DNA from: Crossiella cryophila
GTDB lineage: Bacteria > Actinomycetota > Actinomycetes > Mycobacteriales > Pseudonocardiaceae
Length of the DNA: 64,000 nt
Reading direction: 5' to 3'
Assembly (NCBI RefSeq): GCF_014204915.1
Contig: NZ_JACHMH010000001.1
Span: 7,837,501 to 7,901,500, forward strand
A program made the translations under genes and the position numbers. The notes beneath the pieces were generated by a model. It was not told the origin of the DNA and made no database searches. It saw only the letters and a program-made list of their open reading frames with translations. Positions within the stretch are counted from its first letter, which is position 1; every line of letters begins with the position of its first letter. Below, piece after piece: positions 38,979 to 47,518 of the stretch.

Positions 38979-41285
38979 ATGTCACGCCCTTCGGCGTGGC
39001 GGGGACTTCTCGTGCGTGGGCTGCTGTCCCTCGCCGTGCTCGTCACCGCCACCTATCTCGTGCTCAGCACCGCCCCGCGCCTTGGTCTGGACCTGCGCGG
39101 CGGCACCCAGATCGTCCTTGAGGCCAAGTCCACCCCGACCGTCACCGCCGACGCCAACGCCACCGACCGGGCCCTGGAGGTGATCCGCCGCCGGGTGGAC
39201 AGCCTTGGCGTGGCCGAGCCGGGGCTGGTGCGATCCGGGGAGAACCGGATCATCGTCGAACTGCCCGGCGTGCAGGACCCGAAAGAGGCGGTCGCGGTGC
39301 TCGGCCGGACCGCCCAGCTGACCATGCACCCGGTGCTCGGGGTGGTGCCGCCGGGCACGCCGCCCGCTCCGGGCGAGAAGGTGCTGCCGGATGAGTCCGG
39401 GGCGCCGTTGCGGCTGGCCGCGGCCGCGCTGACCGGGGAGAACGTGGCCGGGGCGAACTCGGGGCCGGTGCCGCAGGGGGTGGGCTGGCAGGTCGGGATC
39501 GACTTCTCCGGGCCGGGCGGGGAGAGCTGGCGGAAGCTGACCGGGCAGGCGGCGTGCTCCGCGCCGGGTGACCCGAAGCGCCGGGTGGCGATCGTGCTGG
39601 ACGACAAGGTGATCTCCTCGCCGCAGGTGGACCCGTCGGTCGGGTGCCAGGCCGGGATGGGCGGCGGCAACACCCGGATCACCGGCAAGTTCACCCAGGC
39701 CGAGGCCAACGAGCTGTCCCTGCTGATCAGCGGCGGCGCGCTGCCGGTGCCGGTGGAGGTCCTGGAACAGCGGACGGTGGGCCCGACCCTGGGCGCGCAG
39801 GCGATCGAGGCGAGTGCCTGGGCCGCGCTGATCGGCGTGGGCATCACCGGGTTGTTCCTCACCTTCGTCTACCGGTTGGTCGGTTTCCTCGCGGTGCTGG
39901 CGCTGGCCGGGTACGCGGCGCTGTCCTACTCCTCGCTGCTGGCGATCGGGGCGACACTGACCTTGCCGGGGCTGGCGGGCCTGGTGCTCGCGGTGGGTAT
40001 GGCGGTGGACGCGAACGTGCTGGTGTTCGAGCGGGCCCGGGAGGACTTCGCGAGCAGATCCGGGCTGCCGCCACGGCAGCGGTTGAGCCGGGCGATGGAG
40101 GGCGGGTTCAAGGGCGCGGTGTCGGCGATCGCGGACTCCAACGTCACCACGCTGCTGGCGGCCGGGTTGCTGTTCTTCCTGGCCAGCGGGCCGGTGCGCG
40201 GGTTCGGCGTGACGCTGTCGGTGGGTGTGCTGGCCTCGCTGTTCAGTGCGCTGGTGCTGACCAGGGTGCTGATGATCGCGGTGTGCGACAACGAGTTCGT
40301 GGCCAAACGGCCGTGGCTGACCGGTTTGGGCAGCCTTGGCCGGGTGCGGACCTGGCTGACCGGGCGGTTCAGTGGCCTGTACGCCAACCCGAAGCGCTGG
40401 CTGCTGGCCACCGGGGCGATCACGCTGCTGATCGCGCTGGGGCTGGTGATCCGGGGGCCGGAGCTGGGCGTGGAGTTCACCGGCGGCAGGCTGATCGAGT
40501 ACACCACACAGCAGCAGGTCAACCCCGATGCGGCGCGGGATGCGTTGCAGGCGGCCGGTTTCGACCGGGCCACGGTGTCCACCAGCGGTGAGAAGGAACT
40601 GACGATCAAGACCGCGCCACTGGACGAGACCCAGGCGGCCAAGGCCAAGGAGGTCGTGGCCGGGCTCGGCGGCGGGGCGGAGCAGGTGCGCAGTGAGCTG
40701 ATCGGGCCGAGCCTGGGTGACGAGTTGCGCACGAAGGCGTTGCTGGCCTTGGCGATCGCGGTGGCGGCGCAGCTGGCGTACCTGGCGATCCGGTTCGACT
40801 GGCGGCTGGGGGTGGCCACGGTGGCGGCGTTGTTGACGGATGTGGTCGTGTTGCTGGGGTTGTTCTCCTGGCTGGGGATCACCATGGACGCGGTGTTCCT
40901 GGCGGCGTTGCTGACGGTGATCGGTTATTCGGTGAACGACTCGGTGGTGGTCTTCGACCGGGTTCGCGAGCTACGCGGGTTGCGGCCCAAGGAGCATTTC
41001 CACCAGGTCGCGGGTACCGCGGTGCTGCAGACCTTGCCGCGCACGGTGAACACGGGTGTGGGTGTGCTGGCGGTGTTGCTGTGCTTGCTGTTCCTGGGTG
41101 ACGGGTCGCTGGCCGACTTCGCGCTGGCGGTGCTGGTGGGTGTGGTCGCGGGCACGATCTCCACGGTGGCCACGGCTTCGCCGCTGGCGGTGTTGCTGGA
41201 CCGGAAGTCGCCGGGGGCCGGGCGGCAGCGGGCCAAGCCCCGGCAGCAGACGCGGCGGCGGGTGGATTCCGGGGCGGTGGTGTGA
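38979..41285 (+). CDS. secDF: fused protein-export membrane protein SecDF
   Basis: 768 residues combining SecD and SecF. The SecD half starts with a membrane segment and LGLDLRGGTQIVLEA, followed by VIRRRVDSLGVAEPGL and IIVELPGVQDP in the periplasmic-side P1 region, then six membrane segments with LVLAVGMAVDANVLVFER. The SecF half contains LGVEFTGGRLIEY and VIGYSVNDSVVVFDRVRELR. Both carry the conserved Asp regions that couple the proton gradient to the late steps of Sec export. The ATG at 38979 has TGGAGGAA. A single fused protein outside the usual yajC-secD-secF neighbourhood suggests a second, accessory SecDF. Confidence 0.92.
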   Translation: MSRPSAWRGLLVRGLLSLAVLVTATYLVLSTAPRLGLDLRGGTQIVLEAKSTPTVTADANATDRALEVIRRRVDSLGVAEPGLVRSGENRIIVELPGVQDPKEAVAVLGRTAQLTMHPVLGVVPPGTPPAPGEKVLPDESGAPLRLAAAALTGENVAGANSGPVPQGVGWQVGIDFSGPGGESWRKLTGQAACSAPGDPKRRVAIVLDDKVISSPQVDPSVGCQAGMGGGNTRITGKFTQAEANELSLLISGGALPVPVEVLEQRTVGPTLGAQAIEASAWAALIGVGITGLFLTFVYRLVGFLAVLALAGYAALSYSSLLAIGATLTLPGLAGLVLAVGMAVDANVLVFERAREDFASRSGLPPRQRLSRAMEGGFKGAVSAIADSNVTTLLAAGLLFFLASGPVRGFGVTLSVGVLASLFSALVLTRVLMIAVCDNEFVAKRPWLTGLGSLGRVRTWLTGRFSGLYANPKRWLLATGAITLLIALGLVIRGPELGVEFTGGRLIEYTTQQQVNPDAARDALQAAGFDRATVSTSGEKELTIKTAPLDETQAAKAKEVVAGLGGGAEQVRSELIGPSLGDELRTKALLALAIAVAAQLAYLAIRFDWRLGVATVAALLTDVVVLLGLFSWLGITMDAVFLAALLTVIGYSVNDSVVVFDRVRELRGLRPKEHFHQVAGTAVLQTLPRTVNTGVGVLAVLLCLLFLGDGSLADFALAVLVGVVAGTISTVATASPLAVLLDRKSPGAGRQRAKPRQQTRRRVDSGAVV

Positions 41286-41286
41286 G

Positions 41287-42129
41287 TCAGAGCAGGCCGG
41301 TGAGCAGGAACGGCGCGTTGATGACCCCGTGCACGAGGAGCAGGACGGGGAAGTTGCGGTAGCGCGCCCAGAGGTAGCCGAGGAACATCCCGCGGACGCC
41401 GTGGCCCGCCAGCACGGTGAGCACGCCGAGGCCGACGCCGTGGTGGGACTGGATCCCGATGTGCCACACCGCCCAGAGCACGGCGGCCAGCACGATCCCC
41501 GGCCATAGTCCCAGCACGGCCTCGAGCCGGGTTTGCAGCCAGCGGCGGAAGAAGAGTTCTTCGATGACCGCGTTGAAGAGGAAGACGACCAGGATGGTCT
41601 GGACATCCGGGATGAGGCGGGATTCGGGGTAGGCGCCCAGGAGATAGGTGAGGCCGAGGAAGACGGCGGCGGGTACGAGCGGGGCGATCCAGCGGGTGGG
41701 GGTCATGGGGCACCAGCGTTCGCGCTTGCCGCCGTTTCGGCGCAGGTACCAGAAGAGGGTGAGCGGGATCGCGATCAGCAGGACTGGTTTGGCGATCAGG
41801 AACCAGAGGGGGGCGCCGGGTAAGACCATGACGATGGCGAAGGCGGTGGCGAGGGCGGTGAGCCAGGCGGCTTCGAGGCGGGTGCGGGGTGGGTCTAGGC
41901 GGAACGGGTTCTCCCACTTGACGGTGGGTGGGGTGAAGCGGGTGGCGACTATGGCCAGTAGGGCGGGGACGGTGAGGATCCAGAGGGGGAGGGTGCCGTC
42001 GTGGTCGGCGGTGTAGTGGACGCTGAAGTGGCCGGTCAGGAGGAGGAGGAGCAGGCAGCCGAAGATTGTGGTGAGGCAGCCGACCAGGATGAAGCCTCCG
42101 AGCCGGGCCCAGGATCGCCGTTGCCCCAT
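41287..42129 (-). CDS. CPBP-family intramembrane metalloprotease
   Basis: 280 residues with about eight hydrophobic segments. The CPBP/Abi signature is present: NAVIEELFFRRWLQ (EExxxR), AVWHIGIQSHH (His) and LVHGVINAPF (His/Asn). Family members are membrane-embedded proteases or putative bacteriocin-immunity proteins. It is convergent with secDF, one base apart. The ATG at 42129 borders the long intergenic region with hairpins. The plus strand here is markedly G-over-C skewed. Confidence 0.85.
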   Translation of the reverse strand: MGQRRSWARLGGFILVGCLTTIFGCLLLLLLTGHFSVHYTADHDGTLPLWILTVPALLAIVATRFTPPTVKWENPFRLDPPRTRLEAAWLTALATAFAIVMVLPGAPLWFLIAKPVLLIAIPLTLFWYLRRNGGKRERWCPMTPTRWIAPLVPAAVFLGLTYLLGAYPESRLIPDVQTILVVFLFNAVIEELFFRRWLQTRLEAVLGLWPGIVLAAVLWAVWHIGIQSHHGVGLGVLTVLAGHGVRGMFLGYLWARYRNFPVLLLVHGVINAPFLLTGLL

Positions 42130-42309
42130 GCTGCCAACATATCTGGGTGGAGGTGGGTGTGGTGGTGGGGCCATCTTTTTCGCTCTTGGCTGTTGCGTTG
42201 TTGGCCTCTGGTGCTGAGGTACCCGAGCGACGATCAAGGGCGTCCTCGCCGGACGGGCAGGAATCAAAGGATGGGGGGGAAAATCAAAGGCAGAGAGCAG
42301 TGCTCGTGT

Positions 42310-42461
42310 GCGGTTCCCCATCCCCGTCAGCCTTCCGATACCAAACCACATCCTGGGCGCGCAGACCCCTGCGGTTGGGTGGCTAGGGCGGCGGCGGGTT
42401 GCGGGTCCGCGCGCCCAGGATGCGGTGTGTCCTCTCCAGGCTGACGGGGATGGGGAACCGC
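42310..42461. repeat. 152-bp long hairpin with 24-bp perfect terminal inverted repeats
   Basis: The outer arms at 42310-42333 and 42438-42461 are perfect 24-base inverted repeats beginning GCGGTTCCCCATCC. Inner arms CATCCTGGGCGCGC (42349-42362) and GCGCGCCCAGGATG (42409-42422) pair perfectly, and GACCC/GGGTC can close the apex. Almost the whole element can fold on itself. It could be a MITE-like remnant or a structured RNA. No open frame fits, and no clear target-site duplication is visible. Confidence 0.8.
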
Positions 42462-42534
42462 TCAGGGGATGTTTGAAAAGCCACCCCGTCTGCTTGTGTG
42501 CGGGCTTCGCCCGGTCGCGATCGCCCAAGGCGTA

Positions 42535-42700
42535 CAAGAACGGCCAACGTGGCGTACGACAACGGCCAACACGCCGTACCAGTACGGCCAACACGCGCGG
42601 AGGGTTGAAACCCTCGTCGGCGTGTTGGCCGTTGTCGTACGGTGTGTTGGCCGTTCTTGTACGGTGTGTTGGCCGTTGTGGGACGTCGGGTTGGCACTTG
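42535..42700. repeat. repeat hairpin array B: 22-bp units, three direct then four inverted
   Basis: CGGCCAAC occurs at 42541, 42563 and 42585, exactly 22 bases apart. Then GTTGGCC occurs inverted at 42624, 42646 and 42668 and, degenerate, at 42690, again 22 apart. Units read roughly GTACNANAACGGCCAACACNCC. A perfect 7-bp hairpin, GAGGGTT-GA-AACCCTC (42600-42615), caps the structure between the two halves. The rest of this 778-base intergenic region (42130-42309, 42462-42534, 42701-42895) holds nothing I can name. Confidence 0.88.
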
Positions 42701-42907
42701 TTGTACGCGGGTCGCTCGGAACCGTGCCGCCGGCTCGCCGGGGCTTCGCCTGCTCGCCCGTGACAACCGCTCGGCCCCCAGCCCCCGGCCTCCGGGCTTT
42801 GCCCGCGCTCCGCGATCGTCACCGCCCCTCCCCCAACCCCCTCCCCACCGCATGTCCCGCTATCCGGGGATACGGCACCGGCCGGTTCTCGATCTATGGT
42901 GGACCCC

Positions 42908-43720
42908 ATGGACCTGGTCTACGAACGGCGCGGAGTCGGTGCGGGGGCGCCGTTGGTGTTGCTGCATGGGGTTGGGCATCACTGGCAGGCTTGGGAGCCG
43001 GTGTTGGATCTGGTGGCTGAGCAGCGGGACGTTATCGCGCTGGACTTTCCCGGGTTTGGGGCCTCGCCGATGTTCGCGGAGGGGGTTCGGGTTCATCCGG
43101 GGTTGCTGGCCGATGTTGTTCAGGAGTTTTGTGCTGACCTTGGGTTGGTGCGGCCGCATGTGGCGGGGAATTCCATGGGTGGGTTGGTGGCCTTGTTGTT
43201 GGGGCAGCGGGGGGTTGTCAGCAGTGTGACGGCTTTGTCTCCTGCTGGGTTGTGGACTGATCGCGAGCGGGCTTGGGCTTTTCGGGTATTGCGGGCTTGT
43301 CGGGGGGCCGCTCGGGTTACGCCGCCGGGGGTTGTTGCCCGGTTGGCTGAGTCTGGGGTGGCTCGGACTTTGTTGACGGGGATGATTTATGGGCGGCCTG
43401 CTGCTCGCTCCGCTTCGGCTGTGGTGGCTGAGGTGCGGGCCTTGCGGGAGGCGGCTGGGTTTGACGTTGCTTTGCGGGTGGGGCGGGAGTTTCGGTTCAG
43501 TGGGGTGGTTCCGGCCGATGTGCCGGTGACTGTCGCCTGGGGGGATCGGGATCGGGTTTTGTCTCGGCGGCAGGGGTTGCGGGCCCGGGAACTGGCTCCG
43601 CAGGCCCGGTTGGTGGAACTGCCGGGGTGTGGGCATGTGCCGATGAGTGACGATCCGGAACTGGTGGCTTCGGTTTTGTTGCGGGGGTCGGATTCGGTCA
43701 GGTCTGCTTCGCCACTGTGA
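42908..43720 (+). CDS. alpha/beta-hydrolase
   Basis: 270 residues. LVLLHGVGHHWQAWEPV is the oxyanion-hole HG region, VAGNSMGGLVALL the nucleophile elbow, AWGDRDRVLS the acid Asp and LPGCGHVPMSDDP the catalytic His. The ATG at 42908 follows GGTGGA; an ATG at 42896 is an alternative. Codon use differs from the neighbours: many TTG, GTT and GCT codons and a high G+T content on the coding strand, which may reflect the local strand skew or transfer. It overlaps the convergent ligase gene by 23 bases. Substrate unknown. Confidence 0.85.
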   Translation: MDLVYERRGVGAGAPLVLLHGVGHHWQAWEPVLDLVAEQRDVIALDFPGFGASPMFAEGVRVHPGLLADVVQEFCADLGLVRPHVAGNSMGGLVALLLGQRGVVSSVTALSPAGLWTDRERAWAFRVLRACRGAARVTPPGVVARLAESGVARTLLTGMIYGRPAARSASAVVAEVRALREAAGFDVALRVGREFRFSGVVPADVPVTVAWGDRDRVLSRRQGLRARELAPQARLVELPGCGHVPMSDDPELVASVLLRGSDSVRSASPL

Positions 43721-45047
43721 CCAACTTGAATTTGCCGGTGCTGGGGTCTCGTTGCGGCGGGGTTTGGTCGAGGGTGACTTCTACTGTGCCCAGACCTTGT
43801 TTGGCGAGGTAGGTGGTGAGTTTTTCGCGGAGGCGGGGCCAGGCGTCGGGGTTGGTCGCGTCCAGGCGGATGTGCAGGTGGGTTGGGGTGGTTTGGACTA
43901 TTTGGAAGCGGCGGACTCCGGGCAGGCCGTCTACGACTGTGGTGACGGCCAGGGGGAGCAGTCTTACTGTGGTGCCGTCGGGGGCTTGTAGTTCCAGGAG
44001 GTCGTTGGTGCGGCCTTGGACTCGCAGGGTGGGGTACTGGCGGCCGCAGCCGCAGATGTCCGGGTCGATGGTGATCGAGTCGCCCAGGTTGTAGCGGATG
44101 ATGGGTTGGACTCGGTTGGCCAGGTTGGTTAGCAGAACCGAGGTCGACGGGACTCCGGGGGACACCGGGTGGCCTCGGTCGTCCACGGGTTCCAGGATGG
44201 CCCAGTCGTCGTTGATGTGCAGGCGGTCCAGGGCACAGGCGAAGGTCAGCAGCATGAACTCGGAGCAGCCGTACTGGTTGCGCACCTCGGCGCCGAAGGC
44301 CTGGGCCAGCAGGGCGCGGTCGGCGGCGGGGATGGCCTCGCCACCGGTGGTGATCAGGACGGGGGCGATGCGCAGGCGTCCGGCCAGCTGTTCGTGGGCC
44401 AGGGCGACCTGGGCGGTGGCGTAGCCGCCGAGCATGGCGGGCTGGTACTCGTTGAGCGCGGCCACCGTCTCCTCGATCGGCGCGTGCACCGAGAACACCC
44501 GCAGGCGGTCTGCCCGGGACGGGCGCTGGGCGCGCTGGAACTCGGCGGTGGCCACGCCGCCGAAGTGGCCGTCGGTGGCCACCAGGTTGGCCATCCGGCC
44601 GCCCCTGGCGGCGATCTCGCGGACCAGGCCCACGCCCAGGGCCGGCATCGCGCGCAGGGCGCCCAGGGTGTTGGCGACCTTGCGCATGGGCTCGTCCTGC
44701 AGGAGCACCGCGCGCTGGCCGCTGCTGCCCGAGCTGGTGGACACCAGGTAGCGGTCGCGGAACAGGGTGCCGATGCGGGCCGGGTCGGCCAGGTGGACGT
44801 CCAGGTCGGACAGTCGGACGGCGGGGTCGGTGACCCACTCGTCGAAGTGGGCCATCAGCTCCGGTTTGGCCGTCGGCGGCAGGTCGGTGAGGCGGAAGTC
44901 CCTGGTCAGGTCGGTGTAGAGGGATCGGTAGTAGGGCGAGTGCTGCCGGGCGTAGGCGACCAGTTCGGTGATCCGGGCCTGTTGCCGGGACAGCACCCTG
45001 GTCCGGTCGCCGCGGCGGTCCCGCCATGCCTGCCACTGCACGTTCAT
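43698..45047 (-). CDS. phenylacetate-CoA ligase-like adenylate-forming enzyme
   Basis: 449 residues. STSSGSSGQRAVLLQD is the P-loop-like A3 motif of the PaaK branch, LITTGGEAIPAADR and RNQYGCSEFMLL the substrate/adenylate core, and IIRYNLGDSITIDPDICGCGR the Cys-bearing loop typical of PaaK/CapK-type enzymes. FQIVQTTPTHLHIRL and DPSTGKFKLV form the small C-terminal domain with the terminal Lys. The acid activated is unknown. I chose the ATG at 45047 because GGGGGA sits at proper distance; 45053 is the alternative. Divergent from the beta-lactamase-like gene. Its 3' end lies in the G/T-skewed patch. Confidence 0.83.
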   Translation of the reverse strand: MNVQWQAWRDRRGDRTRVLSRQQARITELVAYARQHSPYYRSLYTDLTRDFRLTDLPPTAKPELMAHFDEWVTDPAVRLSDLDVHLADPARIGTLFRDRYLVSTSSGSSGQRAVLLQDEPMRKVANTLGALRAMPALGVGLVREIAARGGRMANLVATDGHFGGVATAEFQRAQRPSRADRLRVFSVHAPIEETVAALNEYQPAMLGGYATAQVALAHEQLAGRLRIAPVLITTGGEAIPAADRALLAQAFGAEVRNQYGCSEFMLLTFACALDRLHINDDWAILEPVDDRGHPVSPGVPSTSVLLTNLANRVQPIIRYNLGDSITIDPDICGCGRQYPTLRVQGRTNDLLELQAPDGTTVRLLPLAVTTVVDGLPGVRRFQIVQTTPTHLHIRLDATNPDAWPRLREKLTTYLAKQGLGTVEVTLDQTPPQRDPSTGKFKLVTVAKQT

Positions 45048-45174
45048 GCCCATCCCCCAGCCGCTGGTCGGGCGACCACGGTATTTCCTCCCGCGTACCG
45101 CCACAACCGAGTGCGGTAGCGTCCGCCGGGAAGAAAACGACCAGACATCCGGCCAGTTCGAGGGAGAGCCTTCC

Positions 45175-46551
45175 ATGTCGTCCAGTGAGCTGCTGCCCGG
45201 CACGCGACGAGCGCTGGTGCGGCGGGTGGCCGTTGAACAGGCCGGCAGCCGGCTCCCCTCGCTCACCGCGGGGCTGGTCCGCGACGGCGAACTGATCTGG
45301 AGCGGCGCCCGCGGCCAGGTCGACGGGGCCGCGGTCACCCTCGACACCCAGTATCGCATCGGGTCGATCACCAAGACCTTCATCGCGCTGCTGGTCATGC
45401 GCCTGCGCGACGCGGGCAAGCTCGACCTGTCCGACCAGCTGGACCAGCACCTGACCGGCACGCCGCTGGGTGAGCGGAGCATCGCCCAGCTGCTCTCGCA
45501 CACCTCCGGCATCACCGCCGAATCCCCCGGCCCCTGGTGGGAGCGCGCCCCGGGCTACCCGGCCAGCGAGCTGATCGAGGGCCTCACCGGCGCGGACGTC
45601 CGGCACCGGGCCGGTCGCCGGTTCCACTACTCCAACGTCGGCTACGGCCTGCTCGGCGAACTCGTCTCCCGGCTGCGCGGACAGTCCTGGGAGGACGTGC
45701 TGCGCGCCGAACTCCTGGAGCCGCTGGGCATGCAGCGCACCACCAGCATGCCCAAGCCGCCGCACGCGCACGGCTGGGCGGTGCACCCGTGGGCCGATGT
45801 GCTGCTGCCCGAACCCGCGCACGACGCCGGTTCGATGGCCCCGGCCGGACAGCTCTGGTCCACCATCCCCGACCTCGCCCGGCTGGCCCGGTTCCTGCTC
45901 GGGGACACCGCCGAGGTGCTGCACCCGGACACCGTGGCCGAGATGCGCGAACCGGCCACCGTTGACGACGGCGACGAGTGGCGCGCCGGGTACGGCCTGG
46001 GGCTGCAACTGGTGCGGCACAAGGGCAGGCGGCTGGCCGGGCACACCGGGTCGATGCCGGGCTTCGTCTCCACGGTGTGGGTGGACCCGAAGGAGGACAC
46101 CGCGGTGCTGTACCTGACCAACAGCACCGTCGGCCCCTCCGGCCCGGTGGCCACCGACCTGCTGGACCTGCTGCACGAGCTGGAGCCGCACATCCCGGCC
46201 GAGTGGGCGCCGCAGCCCGCCGCCGATCCGGCGCTGCTGGCGCTGACCGGCCAGTGGTACTGGGGACCGAGCCCGTACGCGCTGCGGCTGCTGCCGGACG
46301 GCCTGCTCGACCTGAACCCGTGGAACGGCCGGGGCCGCGCCTCCCGCTTCCGGGCCAACGACGACGGCACCTGGACCGGGCTGGACGGCTACTACGCCGG
46401 GGAGCTGCTGCGGATCGGCCGCGCCGCCGACGGCACCGCCACCCACCTGGACCTCAACACCTTCATCTTCACCCGCACCCCCTACGATCCGGCCGCGCCG
46501 ATCCCCGGCGGGGTCAACCCGGACGGCTGGGTGCCGGTCGACCCGGCCTGA
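45175..46551 (+). CDS. serine hydrolase of the class C beta-lactamase/penicillin-binding family
   Basis: 458 residues with no signal peptide, so probably cytoplasmic. RIGSITKTFIALL holds the catalytic SxxK, FHYSNVGYGLLG the YxN motif and LAGHTGSMPGF the HxG motif, in standard order. A C-terminal domain of about 110 residues (LTGQWYWGPSPYAL onward) is the lipocalin-like extension seen in many esterase-like members. The likely activity is an esterase or peptidase rather than a resistance beta-lactamase, since export is absent. The ATG at 45175 has GAGGGAGA. Divergent from the PaaK-like ligase. Confidence 0.88.
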   Translation: MSSSELLPGTRRALVRRVAVEQAGSRLPSLTAGLVRDGELIWSGARGQVDGAAVTLDTQYRIGSITKTFIALLVMRLRDAGKLDLSDQLDQHLTGTPLGERSIAQLLSHTSGITAESPGPWWERAPGYPASELIEGLTGADVRHRAGRRFHYSNVGYGLLGELVSRLRGQSWEDVLRAELLEPLGMQRTTSMPKPPHAHGWAVHPWADVLLPEPAHDAGSMAPAGQLWSTIPDLARLARFLLGDTAEVLHPDTVAEMREPATVDDGDEWRAGYGLGLQLVRHKGRRLAGHTGSMPGFVSTVWVDPKEDTAVLYLTNSTVGPSGPVATDLLDLLHELEPHIPAEWAPQPAADPALLALTGQWYWGPSPYALRLLPDGLLDLNPWNGRGRASRFRANDDGTWTGLDGYYAGELLRIGRAADGTATHLDLNTFIFTRTPYDPAAPIPGGVNPDGWVPVDPA

Positions 46552-46606
46552 ATCTCCTACCTACCGGTGTTGGCGGGGCTGGACGGATCGGCCAAGATTC
46601 CGTGGC

Positions 46607-47518
46607 ATGCCGTCCAGTCCCCGCCGACGACGTCCCCGGCTGACCGCCGCCGCCAGCCGCATCCGCCGTAGCCGGGTCCGCCCGGCCGCGCGCCCGGCGC
46701 CGGTTCCGGTGGCCCCGCCCAGTCCCGCACCGAGTGCCCCGCCAGGGCGACGGCGTGGCCGGGGCTGGGTGTTGCCGGTGGCGGCGCTGGTGGTCGGGGT
46801 GGCCGCGCTGGGGTCGCTGTGGTTCACCTCGCGTTCGCTGGCCGCCACCGAGGCGCAGCTGGTGCTGAGCGCGCAAACCCAGGCGGCGCAACGGTTCACC
46901 GAGGCCGTCGGCCAGCTCGGCGCGGACAAGCTGGACGTCCGGCTGGGTGCGATCTACGGTCTGGACGGGCTGATCAGGGACTCCGCCAAGGACGCGGCCC
47001 GCGGGGTCGAGGTGCTGACCGCGTTCGTGCGCACCAGGGCCCCGATCGAGAACTGCGGTGACGGCGCCACCGCGCAGGCCCTGCAACGCCCGGCCGAGGA
47101 CGTGCAGGCCGCGATCACCGTGATCGGCCGCCGCGGCAGCCCCGCCGGTGACCGGCTCAACCTCACCCGCGCCTGCCTGGCCGGGGCCGATCTGCACCAG
47201 GCCCAGCTGGATCGCGCCGACCTCTCCGGCACCGACCTGAGCCGGGCCAACCTGGCCCGCGCCCGGCTGCGCTCGGCCGACCTGAGCGACGGTGTGCTGG
47301 TGCAGGCCGACTTCACCGGCGCGGACCTGCGTCGCGAGGACAGCTCCCCCGCCGCCTGGACCACCCGGCTGCGTCAGGCGAACCTGACCGGCGCGAACCT
47401 CACCTCGGCCAACCTGACCGGCGCCGACCTGGCCGGCGCGGAACTCACCTCGGCCCGCCTCACCGGCGCCGATCTCACCGGCGCCGACCTGCGGGAAGCC
47501 ACCGGCCTGAACGGCTGA
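46607..47518 (+). CDS. membrane-anchored pentapeptide-repeat protein
   Basis: 303 residues. A basic, Pro/Arg-rich N-terminus (about 1-52) leads to one membrane helix (WVLPVAALVVGVAALGSLWF) and a coiled region (LAATEAQLVLSAQTQAAQRF). The C-terminal ~110 residues are A(D/N)LxX pentapeptide repeats: LAGADLHQAQLDRADLSGTD, then LTGANLTSANLTGADLAGAE. These form a right-handed beta-helix. The layout (membrane helix, then repeats) is common in actinobacteria; function is unknown. It is convergent with the kinase gene, end to end with no gap. Confidence 0.88.
   Translation: MPSSPRRRRPRLTAAASRIRRSRVRPAARPAPVPVAPPSPAPSAPPGRRRGRGWVLPVAALVVGVAALGSLWFTSRSLAATEAQLVLSAQTQAAQRFTEAVGQLGADKLDVRLGAIYGLDGLIRDSAKDAARGVEVLTAFVRTRAPIENCGDGATAQALQRPAEDVQAAITVIGRRGSPAGDRLNLTRACLAGADLHQAQLDRADLSGTDLSRANLARARLRSADLSDGVLVQADFTGADLRREDSSPAAWTTRLRQANLTGANLTSANLTGADLAGAELTSARLTGADLTGADLREATGLNG

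Noticed and set aside
43387-46446. A ~1000-codon minus-strand frame spanning three genes
   Set aside because: It crosses the alpha/beta hydrolase, the PaaK-like ligase (in a different frame) and the beta-lactamase-like gene, all of which have intact motifs.
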